Shown here: one piece after another, positions 24,090 to 34,206 of the stretch
How positions within the stretch are numbered: position 1 is the first letter of the stretch
How the letters are laid out: each line of letters opens with the position of its first letter
DNA from: Phytophthora colocasiae
Taxonomy: Eukaryota; Oomycota; Peronosporomycetes; Peronosporales; Peronosporaceae
Assembly: GCA_018806915.1 (NCBI GenBank)
Contig: JAGKQI010000069.1
Coordinates: forward strand, 868,001-932,000
DNA length: 64,000 nucleotides
Direction of reading: 5' to 3'
The notes under the pieces: generated by a model
What the model was told of the DNA's origin: nothing
The model's database searches: none
The model's input: only the letters and a program-made list of their open reading frames with translations
Translations under genes and position numbers: made by a program

Positions 24090-24547
24090 TGTAACGGGTT
24101 ACACGTACAAGTGGTTGTACCACTTGTAACTCTAACAGTTAGGATAACTGTTAGAGGTTGGAAATGGGCCTCAGACCTTGGTGTGCTGTACACACCAAAG
24201 GATACATGGGCGAACCACATTATTGGGTGGTTCGTGTGCATTTGTGCATATTATTGGTAGAAAGTAACGGATTTCTACCAATCACTGAGCAGAGTTTCTG
24301 CCAACCACACGTTGGCAGACCCTTTAGAAATAGATAACAAACAGTTTTAGGAGGTCCATAATTGGCTTATGCCAAATTCAATAACAGTTCTCATTTTACG
24401 GTATTTTGCAGTTAATTTAGTTATATTTGATTTAATTATACTTATTTAAATAAGTATACTTAAATTAAGTCTATTCTAATTGCACGCTTCCTCATACACG
24501 TAAGCGCACGTGTACGCCATCTAATAGGTCTAGGTAGACCCATTACA
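24090..24547 (+). repeat. 3' LTR of element H
   Basis: 458 bp, starting TGTAACGGG and ending CCCATTACA; nearly identical to the 5' LTR at 10741-11200. It is followed by the GCGGG target duplication. Confidence 0.93.
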
Positions 24548-24552
24548 GCGGG

Positions 24553-25127
24553 AAGCGGTCGCTGGCCGAGCTGATCAGCATAATGAGGGGATTGATCCTC
24601 ACCGGATCGAACCCGGATCCCTGGTTTGGCTGTACCTGGATCGGGTGAGAGAAGGTTACGCGCGAAAGCTGGCACACCTGTGGCATGGCCCGTTACGAGT
24701 AGCAGAGAAGATTAATGAGTTCACGATCAAGCTGGAGATTGCAGGATCGGGATACCACATATTCCCGATAGTTCATGTCTCGAAGGTGAAGCTAGTACGG
24801 AGCTTCCCCGACCGACCCCGAGTCGAGCTGACGGTGGACGAAGCCGATCGCCTGGATTTCGACGAGACCCTACTACCGGAGGATAGTTGGACCCCAGATC
24901 TAGAGGCCGATGAGTATGAGGTCGAGCGAATTTCCGATATGCGAAGCGGGAAAAGGACCCGCTATGGCAGAATCTACCGGGAGTTTCTGGTACATTGGGT
25001 CGGTTATGATGAACCGACTTGGGTCGATGAAGCTGATCTCAACTGTGGAGCCATACTAAGTGCGTTCCTGCGGAATCATGTGAATCGGAACCGATTTGGC
25101 GTGATGCAGTCGCACGAAGAGGTGTAG
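24553..25127 (+). pseudogene. Gypsy copy B, pol part 2 (integrase end and chromodomain)
   Basis: This continues copy B across the H insertion. From about 24645 it is open to the stop at 25125-25127 and carries the GPLRVAEKINEFTIKLE segment and a C-terminal chromodomain with DEYEVERI, FLVHWVGYDEPTWV and an aromatic cage pattern. It is very close to the matching parts of A and D. Confidence 0.92.
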
Positions 25128-25488
25128 ATGGATGGCGGGTGAGGCAACAGGGTTGCTTCACCGAGACCGAAGAAGCTGATGCGGAGTAAAATCCAGATCA
25201 GGGTGAAAGTTTTATATTTGTGTATATGCATGTGAGCAGGGAATTTGACGTCGGAGAAAGGTGATCCTGAATGTCGAGATGGAGATGAAGGAGGATCACG
25301 TCCTCAAAACGATTGAGTAGAATGGAATGACTATGGGAATGGAGATTACGAATGGATTACAAGAATTACGAATGAAATGTGAAGCATATAGAGCAGCCCT
25401 AGCTGGGGGTTCCGGGTCTGGACCAGGGGGAACCTTGTGCCTTGTTGCAGGTGATCGCGGTTCTGGCAATTAGAAATCCAAGCACGAC
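25128..25488. other. Spacer between pol and the antisense ORF of copy B
   Basis: Noncoding as far as I can see. It shares the AT-rich GTATATGCATGTGAGCAGGG word with the corresponding spacer of element D (complement of about 38030-38050). Confidence 0.6.
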
Positions 25489-26534
25489 TTACGGGGAGGC
25501 TGCCCCAGCAGGAGGAGGATTGAACTTACCGAGGAGGCGGGGAATCCTGGTAGCGGGATGGTTGACTGGGTCATTACGAAACTGGTTACGGCACGGATCC
25601 GCCTCATCGCACTCCTCCAGAAGGTTCGCTGGCTCTGGAACGTTCACGTTGGAATCCGCCTGGTTGGCACGCCGAGAAACCACGCCGGGATACCAACGAA
25701 CAGCATCCACTGCAGGAATAGGGAGGTGGAGGAAGAACGGATCCAGTAAAATGTCGAGATCGAACCACTGATTGCGCATCATGGCGGCGAAGGGGGCGAG
25801 GACTGACACCAAGCGGACCCAGCGCGACCCCGTCTGGACTTACGAGCGGCGTAGGATTGCTGCAGCGTGAGATCCGCGGACTGCATGGCAGTGGTAATGT
25901 CGAGATTGTGGGTAGCCTCCCAAAACGCCTGACGGTGCCGTTCTTCCAAAACGCGATATGTGGCAGCTACGGCCGCGAGAGGTGTTCCTCTCGCTCATGG
26001 TAGGTCGAGGTCGAACGTGAGAGGACCCGGGTTCGCGAAGTCGTTCCACGGCTCCTGGGCCATCAGATCGAGCACGTTCACGCCCGTAATCAACTCGTTT
26101 AGATAGTCGGTGCCGGGAGTCGGTGCGGGTCCAGCCTGCATCCGAGAAGGAAACAGCCAACCCGAAGGGATCAGCAACCGTTTGGCCAAGGAGTTGGCAA
26201 TCAGACCCACGATCGAATATTGCCCGATCACCTGCGGGTCCCATGGCTCAACGTCCGCAGCGGCGAAGGTGCGCTGCCGATCGTAACCCGGGATGAAAGA
26301 AGCGACCGGGAACAGAGGTGGTTGGAGCCCAAGGGGCGAAAGGAGGCGACTGAGGAGGTGACGGTGAACTCGGGGAGGATCCCGAAGGCGATAGGTTCGA
26401 CCCATCCGGAGATGGGCTTGATCCGTCCGGAGATCCCGATCCACGAGCGCCAGAAGATCTGCCTTTTGGAACCTGGCCGGATTCCCGCCGAGCTGAGGAG
26501 ATAGACCGTTGTCGAGCCATGCGTAGTGCATCAG
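25489..26534 (-). pseudogene. Antisense ORF of Gypsy copy B, C-terminal part
   Basis: This is the C-terminal portion of the accessory protein also seen in A and D: an RS/SP-rich stretch (RQRSIS, RSSGARGSGSPDG), then SFIPGY, EPWDPQVIGQYSIVGLI, KRLLIPSGWLFPSR, LITGVNVLDL and the end region HLPIPAVDAVRWYPGVVSRRAN. The N-terminal coiled coil is missing because element E abuts at 26535. A frame break lies near 25990-25810. Its natural C-terminus (GKFNPPPAGAASP) shows that the D copy lost its own end to an insertion. Confidence 0.82.
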
Positions 26535-28563
26535 TGTCGCGAAGTCGGTGAAACTTTGGTCGCGGAGCAGGGGGCGTATAGTGAACCCTAGTTATACGAC
26601 TACTGAAAAGGGGTTTCAGAGTCGTACAACGGTAGGTTGGCGTGTGGTACCTTGCGGTATCCTCGTGGGTTCGTTGTCTTCAGAAATATGACCCTCGCCG
26701 GAGTCTGAGAATGTGTTGTGAAGAGAAGTTAGGGTTCCCTTGGAATCTGGTGTCGGTATTCAGAAAATCCTTCCAGGAGCGTTCGGGAGTCGGAATCTCT
26801 GCGGTCGAAAAGAGATTAATATACCAGAGAAAGTCTAAAATCGGTGTCTGAATACCACAAATCCAGAACCGAGATACCTGACTTTCTGAGATAAACAACC
26901 AATACACAGAGTTCGAAAATATACAAATATATACAGCCGTTCTTATTCTTTCTAGGCCCTTGAACAGTGGGCTAACACTCCAGGTCAACTAGGGACTTGC
27001 TACCAGACACCTGGTCTGTCTGGTATCCCTTTACGTTCGCGCACGATCCTCTAGTATAGAGGAAAAATATAAACCAATACAATCGGCTATATATAACAGT
27101 CTACCTTGCACTCTGAAAACGACTGTCTAGTTTCCAGAGCCTGTCCAAACAAGCAATATGAAATGGGCTACCGCTAGAGACAAAACAAACGACCCAACTA
27201 GGATATGGAATAGGCGGGTCCTTTCAGGTCGCTACGTTACCTGATCTCCGCCTAAGGGGATTGAATAGGCGAGAGATCACACGGCAGCGATGCTTGGCGT
27301 GGCCTTGCAAACAGAAATACAACGACTTCTGGGTTACACGGCAAATTGAACTCTGTTTATCGTTTATCTTCCTCATAACTATCATATATCTCTGGTAACT
27401 CTCTCCTTCTTGTCGTCTTTTGCGTCCTTTATGCAGTCAGCCATCATATGTCAGGTACACTTGGTTCTTGTATGCATCAGGTATCTTGACTTGGCTTCAG
27501 TATGCAGTTTGCGCAGCCGATCTCGATGGGTTAACAGGTAGAGACGTCATTACGGGGGATGTGCAGGTCAGTAATCACTTGAATGCGTGACTTGAACTTG
27601 GGTTCACTTGATTTCAGTATGGTCTCGGATCTTCGGTGGTTTCAGAGTCTGGTATCACTTGGTTTTCAGAGTCTTAGTCACTCAGAGTTAGAGATACCAG
27701 AATCTTGAGTAGGAAACCAGAGTACGGAGTACTAATGCTTCAACGCACATGTAGATCTTGAGGATTGCGCGGGTGCCGCGCGATACTTGGTCTCTGCGGG
27801 TACATATAGTGAATCCTTGAACCATCAATCGTCGCGCTGGACGGTAACGGGATGAGGTCTCTCAGAGATACGTTCTTCTGAGAGACTTTCCGCCAGAACT
27901 TAGGCACTCATCGTCGGGGAAAGTCCGGTGACCAGACAGAGTGTAGTTGACCTTCAGAGTTGTGCACACTCTGAAGTACACTTCTGGTCCTTTGGGCACC
28001 TTTACAGTCAGGCGAAGGTTTACCCACAATCTTCCACAGATGTCGAACGGGTGTGGCCGCGTCCCAAAGTCCCTTTCGCTTATAACCCACATTATAACCA
28101 ATCACATCGTAACGTAATATCCACCTGTCGCTCGAAAATCGGAAATAACATCATGTCATCAGTCCCATGCTCAGCTGCTATCCTACGATCGCCTGACATC
28201 TGGCTACACAGCTGTTCTCCGATCTCCGATCTTGATCTCACCTAACCCTTGATCGCGATCCCGATCAGCGATCGCGAACAGTGATTCCGATCATGAGTCT
28301 CCTTGCTTGATCTCGCATCCCCGCGTTGTCAACATTCGAAATCATGATCTTCCTGAGCTTAAGCATCGCTTCTCCGTGCGACCGATGCTGCAAACACTGT
28401 CAGGGTCAGAAATCTCCTCTTCGGATGATCTCTGCATGATCGCCTCCTTGATACTCTTTGAACCTCCTTCGGCTTAACACGGCGTGGGAACATCACTGAT
28501 GTCCCTGCTGATCCTTGGATATTGGTATCTTCCGCGGTCCTTCGTGGTCAGGTCATTGTTGAT
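26535..28563 (-). repeat. 3' LTR of element E, truncated at its start
   Basis: This matches 55534-58032, minus the solo LTR and two small insertions, from TGTCGCG up to GTCATTGTTGAT, where similarity stops sharply. The right LTR continues another 368 bp to an A-type LTR start. So here the LTR start, the polypurine tract and the adjoining part of the accessory ORF appear to have been deleted. Confidence 0.82.
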
Positions 28564-29242
28564 ACGGTGGTCCCTGTGTACTCGTGGGTTACGAGGCACT
28601 CACTGATGAAGACCTCCGGGAGCTGGAGCGGGTGATCCCAAGCTTCGATCCTGACGAAGTTGTATCTCCGTGTGCTCAGACTCCAGACGTGCGCACTCTG
28701 GATGCTCTGACGTTGTCTGTGGAGGTTCGCCGGGAACTGGAGTCTCTGGTTTCTCACGTCTCCCCCACTCGACTTGCCGAGAAAGTTTTTCGGCTGGATG
28801 CTTGAAACTCATGGCCGCTGCTCATCGCCGCCTTCGGGAACGCGTTGGTTCTCAAAACGGCGTCGCTCTGATAGATGCTGCAGCAGCTCGCTCCGAGTGT
28901 GAAGAAATCAAGCGCGAGTGGGTACTGCACTGCCAATACTGGAAGTACGAGCTTAAGTGTGCCCAGCAAGACGCCGGTGTGGTAGAAGAACGCATGGCCT
29001 CGGAGATTCAGGATCTCAAGGCTCACTACCAGGACCAAGTGGAAGCTCTGAAGTCAGACAAGGCAGATCTGAAGTCCCAAGTCGCTGATCTTCACGCGCA
29101 GGTCTCGATTCTGAAGTCGCGTCCTGAAGTCAAGCCTACAGATCCATGGAGATTCTCAGAGTTCTTACAAGAGAACTCTGAAATTCGTGTGTTTGGATAT
29201 GTGATCGACCATGTTACTGCTTATATAAAAACGACTATGTGA
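28564..29242 (+). pseudogene. Coiled-coil part of the accessory ORF of element E (antisense to E pol)
   Basis: A plus-strand frame follows the broken LTR edge (DEDLRELERVIPSFDPDE) and, after a frame change near 28805, gives a strong coiled coil at about 28812-29130 (VVEERMASEIQDLKAHYQDQ; DKADLKSQVADLHAQV). Position next to the LTR, antisense strand and coiled-coil nature match the N-terminal part of the antisense ORFs in A and D. The last 30 codons (after about 29150) look unrelated and lead into AT-rich noncoding DNA. Confidence 0.6.
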
Positions 29243-29461
29243 ATGTGAATGTGGAAGTGAATTTGTGGAGAATTAAGTGCTGAGGGGTACGAGGTATGAA
29301 CAATGAGATGATGAGAAGAAACGTGAATAAGTGGAGTGATATTGAAAGGTTAAGGGATTAGGAGGCTACACTGAGGCCGGGCCTTACGCCACAAATGCAG
29401 ACAACTATTTGGCTTCTCGAAATACAGCCTTCCCGTGGGCACCGTGATGGACATCTGAGCT
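29243..29461. other. AT-rich noncoding stretch in element E
   Basis: It resembles in composition the pol 3' spacers of A, B and D, but as read here lies in the orientation expected of a plus-strand element. I see no gene. Confidence 0.4.
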
Positions 29462-30857
29462 TCAATAGCGAAGAGAGATCGGGTTCTCGGAACGCTCCGT
29501 AGGTGTCATATAATCCTTCTTGACGTCGGCAGAAACATACTGGAGCCATTCTTCGTCCACGTTCACCGTGGCCCATTGCATCTGAGCAGGCTCAACGACA
29601 TCCAAGTCACCCAGTTGCGTCTCCAGACTCAGACACTTAGGACCACCAAGCTGTGCCACTCTGGGATCTTGCCAAATCCAAGGACAGGACTTGTCTGGGA
29701 CAACCCAGATGCCAGGCTCTGAGAGTAACGACTCTGGGAAATCTTTATGCCCCAGAACCTTTCGGATGAGGGCGTTGTGTTGACGAATCATGGCGGCTCG
29801 ACGCATGGACCGGTACTTGTGAAGCTCCGCAGACTTGTCGTCCGCTTCAACGTCCATGGTCACCCAATGCGTTCGCTCCCAGAAGGCTTGAGCGTGCTTC
29901 TTCATGCTGCGTACGATGTCTTCCACGTCAGCTAACACCATGGGTCCCAGTTCGTCCCGCTTGTGGAAATAAAACTCAGAAATACGGTTGTCGAACATGA
30001 CTTCCCAAGGGCGCGCTTCTTGCGGATGACCGCACAGTACCGCTCCGAATACCAGCGCTTCTTGAGGATGGCACATGAGTGTTTGTGCACCTCGTAGTCT
30101 GGGAAACCCAGTGTCTGGCCAGTGGTGGTTCTGGTGGTGCTGACTCGCTGTACTCGGATGCCATAGTACAACCAGGAGGATGCCTCACAGTCTGGTGTTT
30201 CCACCACCTGGAGCTCCTTGACTGTCAGAGAATTATAGGGCTTGGAGACCAGGCTCCGTGCCTTCCCTGAAGAACCCTTGACTTCGATCCACTTCCGCTG
30301 GTGGACTTCGGACGAGACTTGGGACTGGTGTGGGCTTTTATGGACGCAAGACTTCTCTTGGATTTTTTGGTGGGGATGATAGGCCCATCACCAGGGTCCG
30401 AGTCGTCATCAGAGTCCCGAGGACGCTTGGAACCAGGACGCGGGTGGTCATCGGACTTCTTGTTTCCAGACTTCTCGTTTCCCGACTTCTAGTTTCCAGA
30501 CTTCTTGTCCCCGGACTTCTTGTTTCCAGACTTCTCGTCCCCGGACTTTTTGTTCCCGGATTCCTTGTTCTCAGACTTGTCGCTCTCAGAATCCAGAACC
30601 CTGGTAGCCTTCGCAGCTTCCTCGGTGGCCTGACGAGCTCGTTCCTCAGAAAGCCGCTTCTTGAAATCAGGAACAGGCTTCTTCCGCGCGTCCAAGGCTG
30701 TCACACTGATGACGGTCGTCCAGTTATCAGGAACGATAGTGTCCTCTTGATACGACACCAGAAGGTCATGAAGCCGATCCCAATTACCAGAGATTTCAGA
30801 AATAGGCCTCTGAAAAACATGCACTCAGACTACCATTCTCTGAAAGTCAATGTCTGA
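29462..30857 (-). pseudogene. C-terminal part of the accessory ORF of element E, in sense orientation
   Basis: Minus-strand frames encode DNWTTVISVTALDARKK, a run of about six KKSGDKKSGN-type repeats (30490-30570), an acidic/basic linker (KRPRDSDDDSDPGDGP) and a C-terminal region (about 30040-29462) with PWEVMFDNRISEFYF, QAFWERTHWVTMDVE and LHKYRSMRRAAM. The last block resembles the C-terminal region of the antisense ORF of D (PWNDFANPG; QAFWGATHNFEI; LQRYYVARKARR). An internal stop at 30489 and a frame change near 30076-30207 break it. It is on the same strand as E pol, opposite to the arrangement in A, B and D. Confidence 0.65.
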
Positions 30858-30899
30858 AATCCTTCAGATATCAGACTTCCAGATGTATTTTCAGAGTCA

Positions 30900-32794
30900 T
30901 TAGACTCTGCGGTGATCGTCTCCAGCCTGCATTGCCTGAAAACGAGCTCGTGCTCGTGCGCTCTGGTTGAATTCGTAAAGTAATGCTCTACAGTTCAACT
31001 TCGATAATGGTAACCACTCAGTTTCATCGTAACCTTTCCACTTAACCAGATATTCGTGCAGGCGTTTAGACGTCCTGGTACGCTTGCTCCAGCGGGTGTC
31101 CAGAATCTTCTCCACTTCGTATTCGTCATTCTCAACGTCAGGTTCCCAACTATCTTCTGGTAACAAGGCAGCGTCAAAGTCATCATCTTCCGGAATCTGG
31201 AGCTCTGCTGTTGGTCGTCTGGGAAACAGGGCTCTGGGCTTCAGACGGCTCACATGCACCCAGGGGTTTACGCGATAACCGGTATCTTCAACCTTGAGTC
31301 GTACTCTGAAATCGTCCAGCATTTCATCGATCCTGAAAGGTCCGTGCCACATGTGCGCCAGTTTCCTGCTCAATCCCGTTTGTACCTTAGGGATGTAAAG
31401 CCATACGGAGTCGCCTATAGCAAAGCCTGATTTCAGACGCTCTGATAACTCGTTCCACTTTCTGGTTTGTTCTTCAGACCAATCACATTTTGCCTTCTTC
31501 TGGAGATCTTCGGCACATGCCAGAGCATAACTATAGTCTCGTTGCATCTTCCTTCTCCACTCGTAAGCGGTCCGCTCCTGAGTCGTTGACGGCTTGGGTC
31601 CAAGCATAGCGGACACCGTCCCGTGACATCCAAACCATGTACCAAGTAGAAAGGCGTTTCTAGACGGGTGACGTCAAATAACGTATTCAGGGCGAATATC
31701 AGACGTTCAGCATGATCATCCCAGTCACTTTGATCAGCCTCAGAGATATATGCCTTAATCGCGCGCCACAGTCTGTACTGATCGCTCTTGCTGGCCGTTA
31801 GCTTGAGGCCGGTACCCCAGCGTAGCTCGTTGTCTGCTCCCCAAAAGCTCTCTGAAACACTTGAACACCTCACTCATGAAGCGGGGATCTTGATCATGAC
31901 GAATCAGAGAGCTAGCTCCAAAGTTTCTGAAAACGCGTTCCTCATAGGCCTCTGCTACATCTTGAGCAGTGGTGACACATTGGCTTGCACATCACGTATC
32001 CTGAAAACATATCCTGGAAGAGCAAGAGAAATGTATTTCCACGTGCCGATTTCGGCATGTGTGTCACAAAATCCATAGACACCACTTCAAACGGCCGGCT
32101 AGGCTCAATATTCCCAGGTGAAGGTCCAGGATTTGGGGGGTCGCCCCTTGCCGCTGGCACAGTCCACACATTCCTTCACGAATCTCTCCACAACGGCATA
32201 CATACCTAACCAGTAAAAGTCCGAACTCAACTTCTCAAAGGTTCTCCTAATCCCCTGATGTCCACCTTGGTAATCTTCGTGAGCGTAATGTAATAAGTCT
32301 GAATGCAAGTCTCTGGGAACCACCAGCCTGAGTTCGTCAATATTGTCCCGGGGCCGTTCTCGAGTAGCGCGGCTCAGGCGATACAGCACGTTTCTAGAAT
32401 CCAGAATGAAGTCTTCGGCAACTCTGGCGAGTTTCCTGACTCGGGGTCGCGGTAAATCTCCCACGTCGCCTTTCAGAAACTTCATGAGCTCAACTAAGTA
32501 CGGATCCTGGCTCTGATGTGCCTTAATCCGTCGCCAGCGTTCTGCCTGAAACTCCAAAGGCCCCAAAGGTTCTTGTTCGTCATCATCCTCAGGCGGATTA
32601 GCGTCAGGCGGAGCTTGGGCATGGGTCACAGTAACCAATACTCTGGCCGATCGAGGCAGGGGTGCGGATTCCGGACCAGAAACATCCTCAGATTCTGGTG
32701 ACGCATCCTGATTTTCAGAGTCTGGTTTTGATTCTTGGACTTCCGTGTTCGGGTCTAAGCGAGGCTTCATCAGTTTTTCTTGAACCTTGGATAC
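30900..32794 (-). pseudogene. Element E pol, part 2 (end of second RNase H to chromodomain)
   Basis: From the D insertion edge, E pol continues with an acidic linker (about 32770-32540), the HHCC finger (HYAHEDYQGGHQG; CVDCASGKG, about 32310-32150), the integrase core (SMDFVTHMPKSARGN near 32080; later NTLFDVTRLETPFYLVHG near 31660) and a chromodomain (about 31130-30980: DEYEVEKILDTR, YLVKWKGYDETEW). Frame breaks lie near 32140, 31940, 31880 and 31640. The stop is at 30900-30902. Confidence 0.88.
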
Positions 32795-34103
32795 TGTGGT
32801 GGAGCGGATCTGCCAAAATCTCGTTGAGGCAGGTCTCGATCACCACTTGCGCCCAGACACCGACTAACGGAGGGGTCCCCCGATGATCCGTGATCTAGCT
32901 GTGTGTAGTTTCACCTTGTGTACCCGTCGGTAGGCGGGTTACGCTCTTCCAGGTAACTTCTGAAGATGTCTTTGGGACGAGAAGAAAGTCTTGGGTGACG
33001 CAGGGGTTGGAGGTAGCGTGGGAGTTCTTCACTCCACCTCGGGGTACTTGATCCCGGTCGTAGGCGAGTTCTCGAGCCTTGATCCGGGTGCCTGGTACTT
33101 GATCCAGGTCTTCCAGTAATCCAATGTTCGGGGTTCAGTCCCTTCCTTTCGTTGCTTGCCGCTTCCTTTAGCGGGGATCTTGAGAGGGTGAGATTCGACG
33201 GGATCGTCAGGCTAAACAACCAATTCCTTCCGATCCGATGTATGCACTTCAAGGATAGCTCACTAGATAGGGCAAAGCTGGCCAATATATTATCCAGACT
33301 TAACCGCTATACTAGGTCACGTATCCCTACCTTCTTGACGCTTGTAGGGCCAATGTAGTTCCCGGTTCCAGGCGTAGCGAAGACACTTGAGTGGTTCAGG
33401 GCAAATTCGATTCTGTTTATGGTTATTCCTATGCCTACTAATCCCATCCTGATTTACTATCCTACGATCACATGACACTGGCTACATAGCTGATCCCTAG
33501 CTTGGCTCCCCTTACCCTGATCGTGGGCCGATTTCGTACTTAACCGAAGCTTGATCTCGTATTTAACCGAAGCTTGATCTCGCACTTAACCGAAGCTTGA
33601 TCTCGCACTTAATCGGGACTCAATCGCCGCCCGATCCCGCTTGGTAGTCGTCCGGAGAATCCGGATCAGACCACCCGAAAAGTCTGCGTCGTACCTGGGG
33701 CTGAACTTGGTCCGGAGCTGGTCTTGTACTTAAACGGGAGAGGATCATTGCGTGATCCCGCTTCGTCGCCGCCTGGGGAAGCAGGATCATGCCGTTAAAA
33801 GGCTTCGGGGCGCTGGGGTGAGCTGATCGTGCTCACTTGGGACCCCGCCATCGTCGATCGCGCGAGAACATCCTTGATCTTCCCATTCTCCCTCCGGTAG
33901 GACTCGGATCACCCACGAACACCGCTCCGCTTGCTCTTCCGCCGGTGTCTCTGCTGCCTGTTCCCCGGCGGGACCCATCGCACCTTTGTCTGATTCGACT
34001 CAGATCTGGGGATCACAGGTTCCCCCTGTCGCTCGTTCCGACTCTATTTGGGTTCGTGGCTGATATCGCCTCTCCGGGAAAAATCCTCGTCCGCTTCACC
34101 ACA
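32795..34103 (-). repeat. 3' LTR of element D
   Basis: 1,309 bp. On the plus strand it starts TGTGGTGGAGCGG and ends CTTCACCACA, giving 7-bp terminal inverted repeats. It contains three full 23-bp units (core TTAACCGAAGCTTGATCTCG) at about 33538-33606, against six in the other LTR. Confidence 0.95.
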
Positions 34104-34115
34104 TCCGCCCCCAGC
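34104..34115 (-). other. Polypurine tract of element D
   Basis: On the minus strand GCTGGGGGCGGA directly precedes the LTR start TGTGGTG. The same 12-mer occurs in copy A (6307-6318). Confidence 0.85.
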
Positions 34116-34206
34116 ACGTAAGTTGGGCTGCTGCAGCTCACTTCGGGCTTATTTCCACATTCATCACCTGGGACACAAGTCGTTCAAGCACCACCACTCC
34201 TTCACG

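Larger units (their letters stand above)
10741..24547 (+). mobile_element. Complete Gypsy element H inserted in copy B (with nested Copia)
   Basis: Two near-identical LTRs (10741-11200 and 24090-24547) bound the element and a GCGGG duplication flanks it (10736-10740 and 24548-24552). Internally it has a PBS, gag, protease, RT, RNase H, integrase, chromodomain, an antisense ORF and a polypurine tract, plus a Copia element inserted at the gag start codon. Coding frames are heavily broken. Its most striking property is that almost the whole element, LTRs included, is made of closely spaced short perfect hairpins. It has a single RNase H domain, unlike A/B/D/E. Confidence 0.93.

Noticed and set aside
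26642..26988. ORFs in 26.6-28.2 kb and their near copies at 55.6-57.2 kb as paralogous genes
   Set aside because: These are the paired LTRs of element E; the frames are short, on both strands, and without domains.
33538..33606. Iteron- or origin-like 23-bp direct repeats
   Set aside because: They lie in an LTR and recur in its partner; they are part of the LTR.
34048..34206. Upstream extension of the D antisense ORF starting in the LTR (MGSWLISP)
   Set aside because: The first 50 codons run through the LTR end and polypurine tract. The ATG at 34207 matches the position of the start in copy A.
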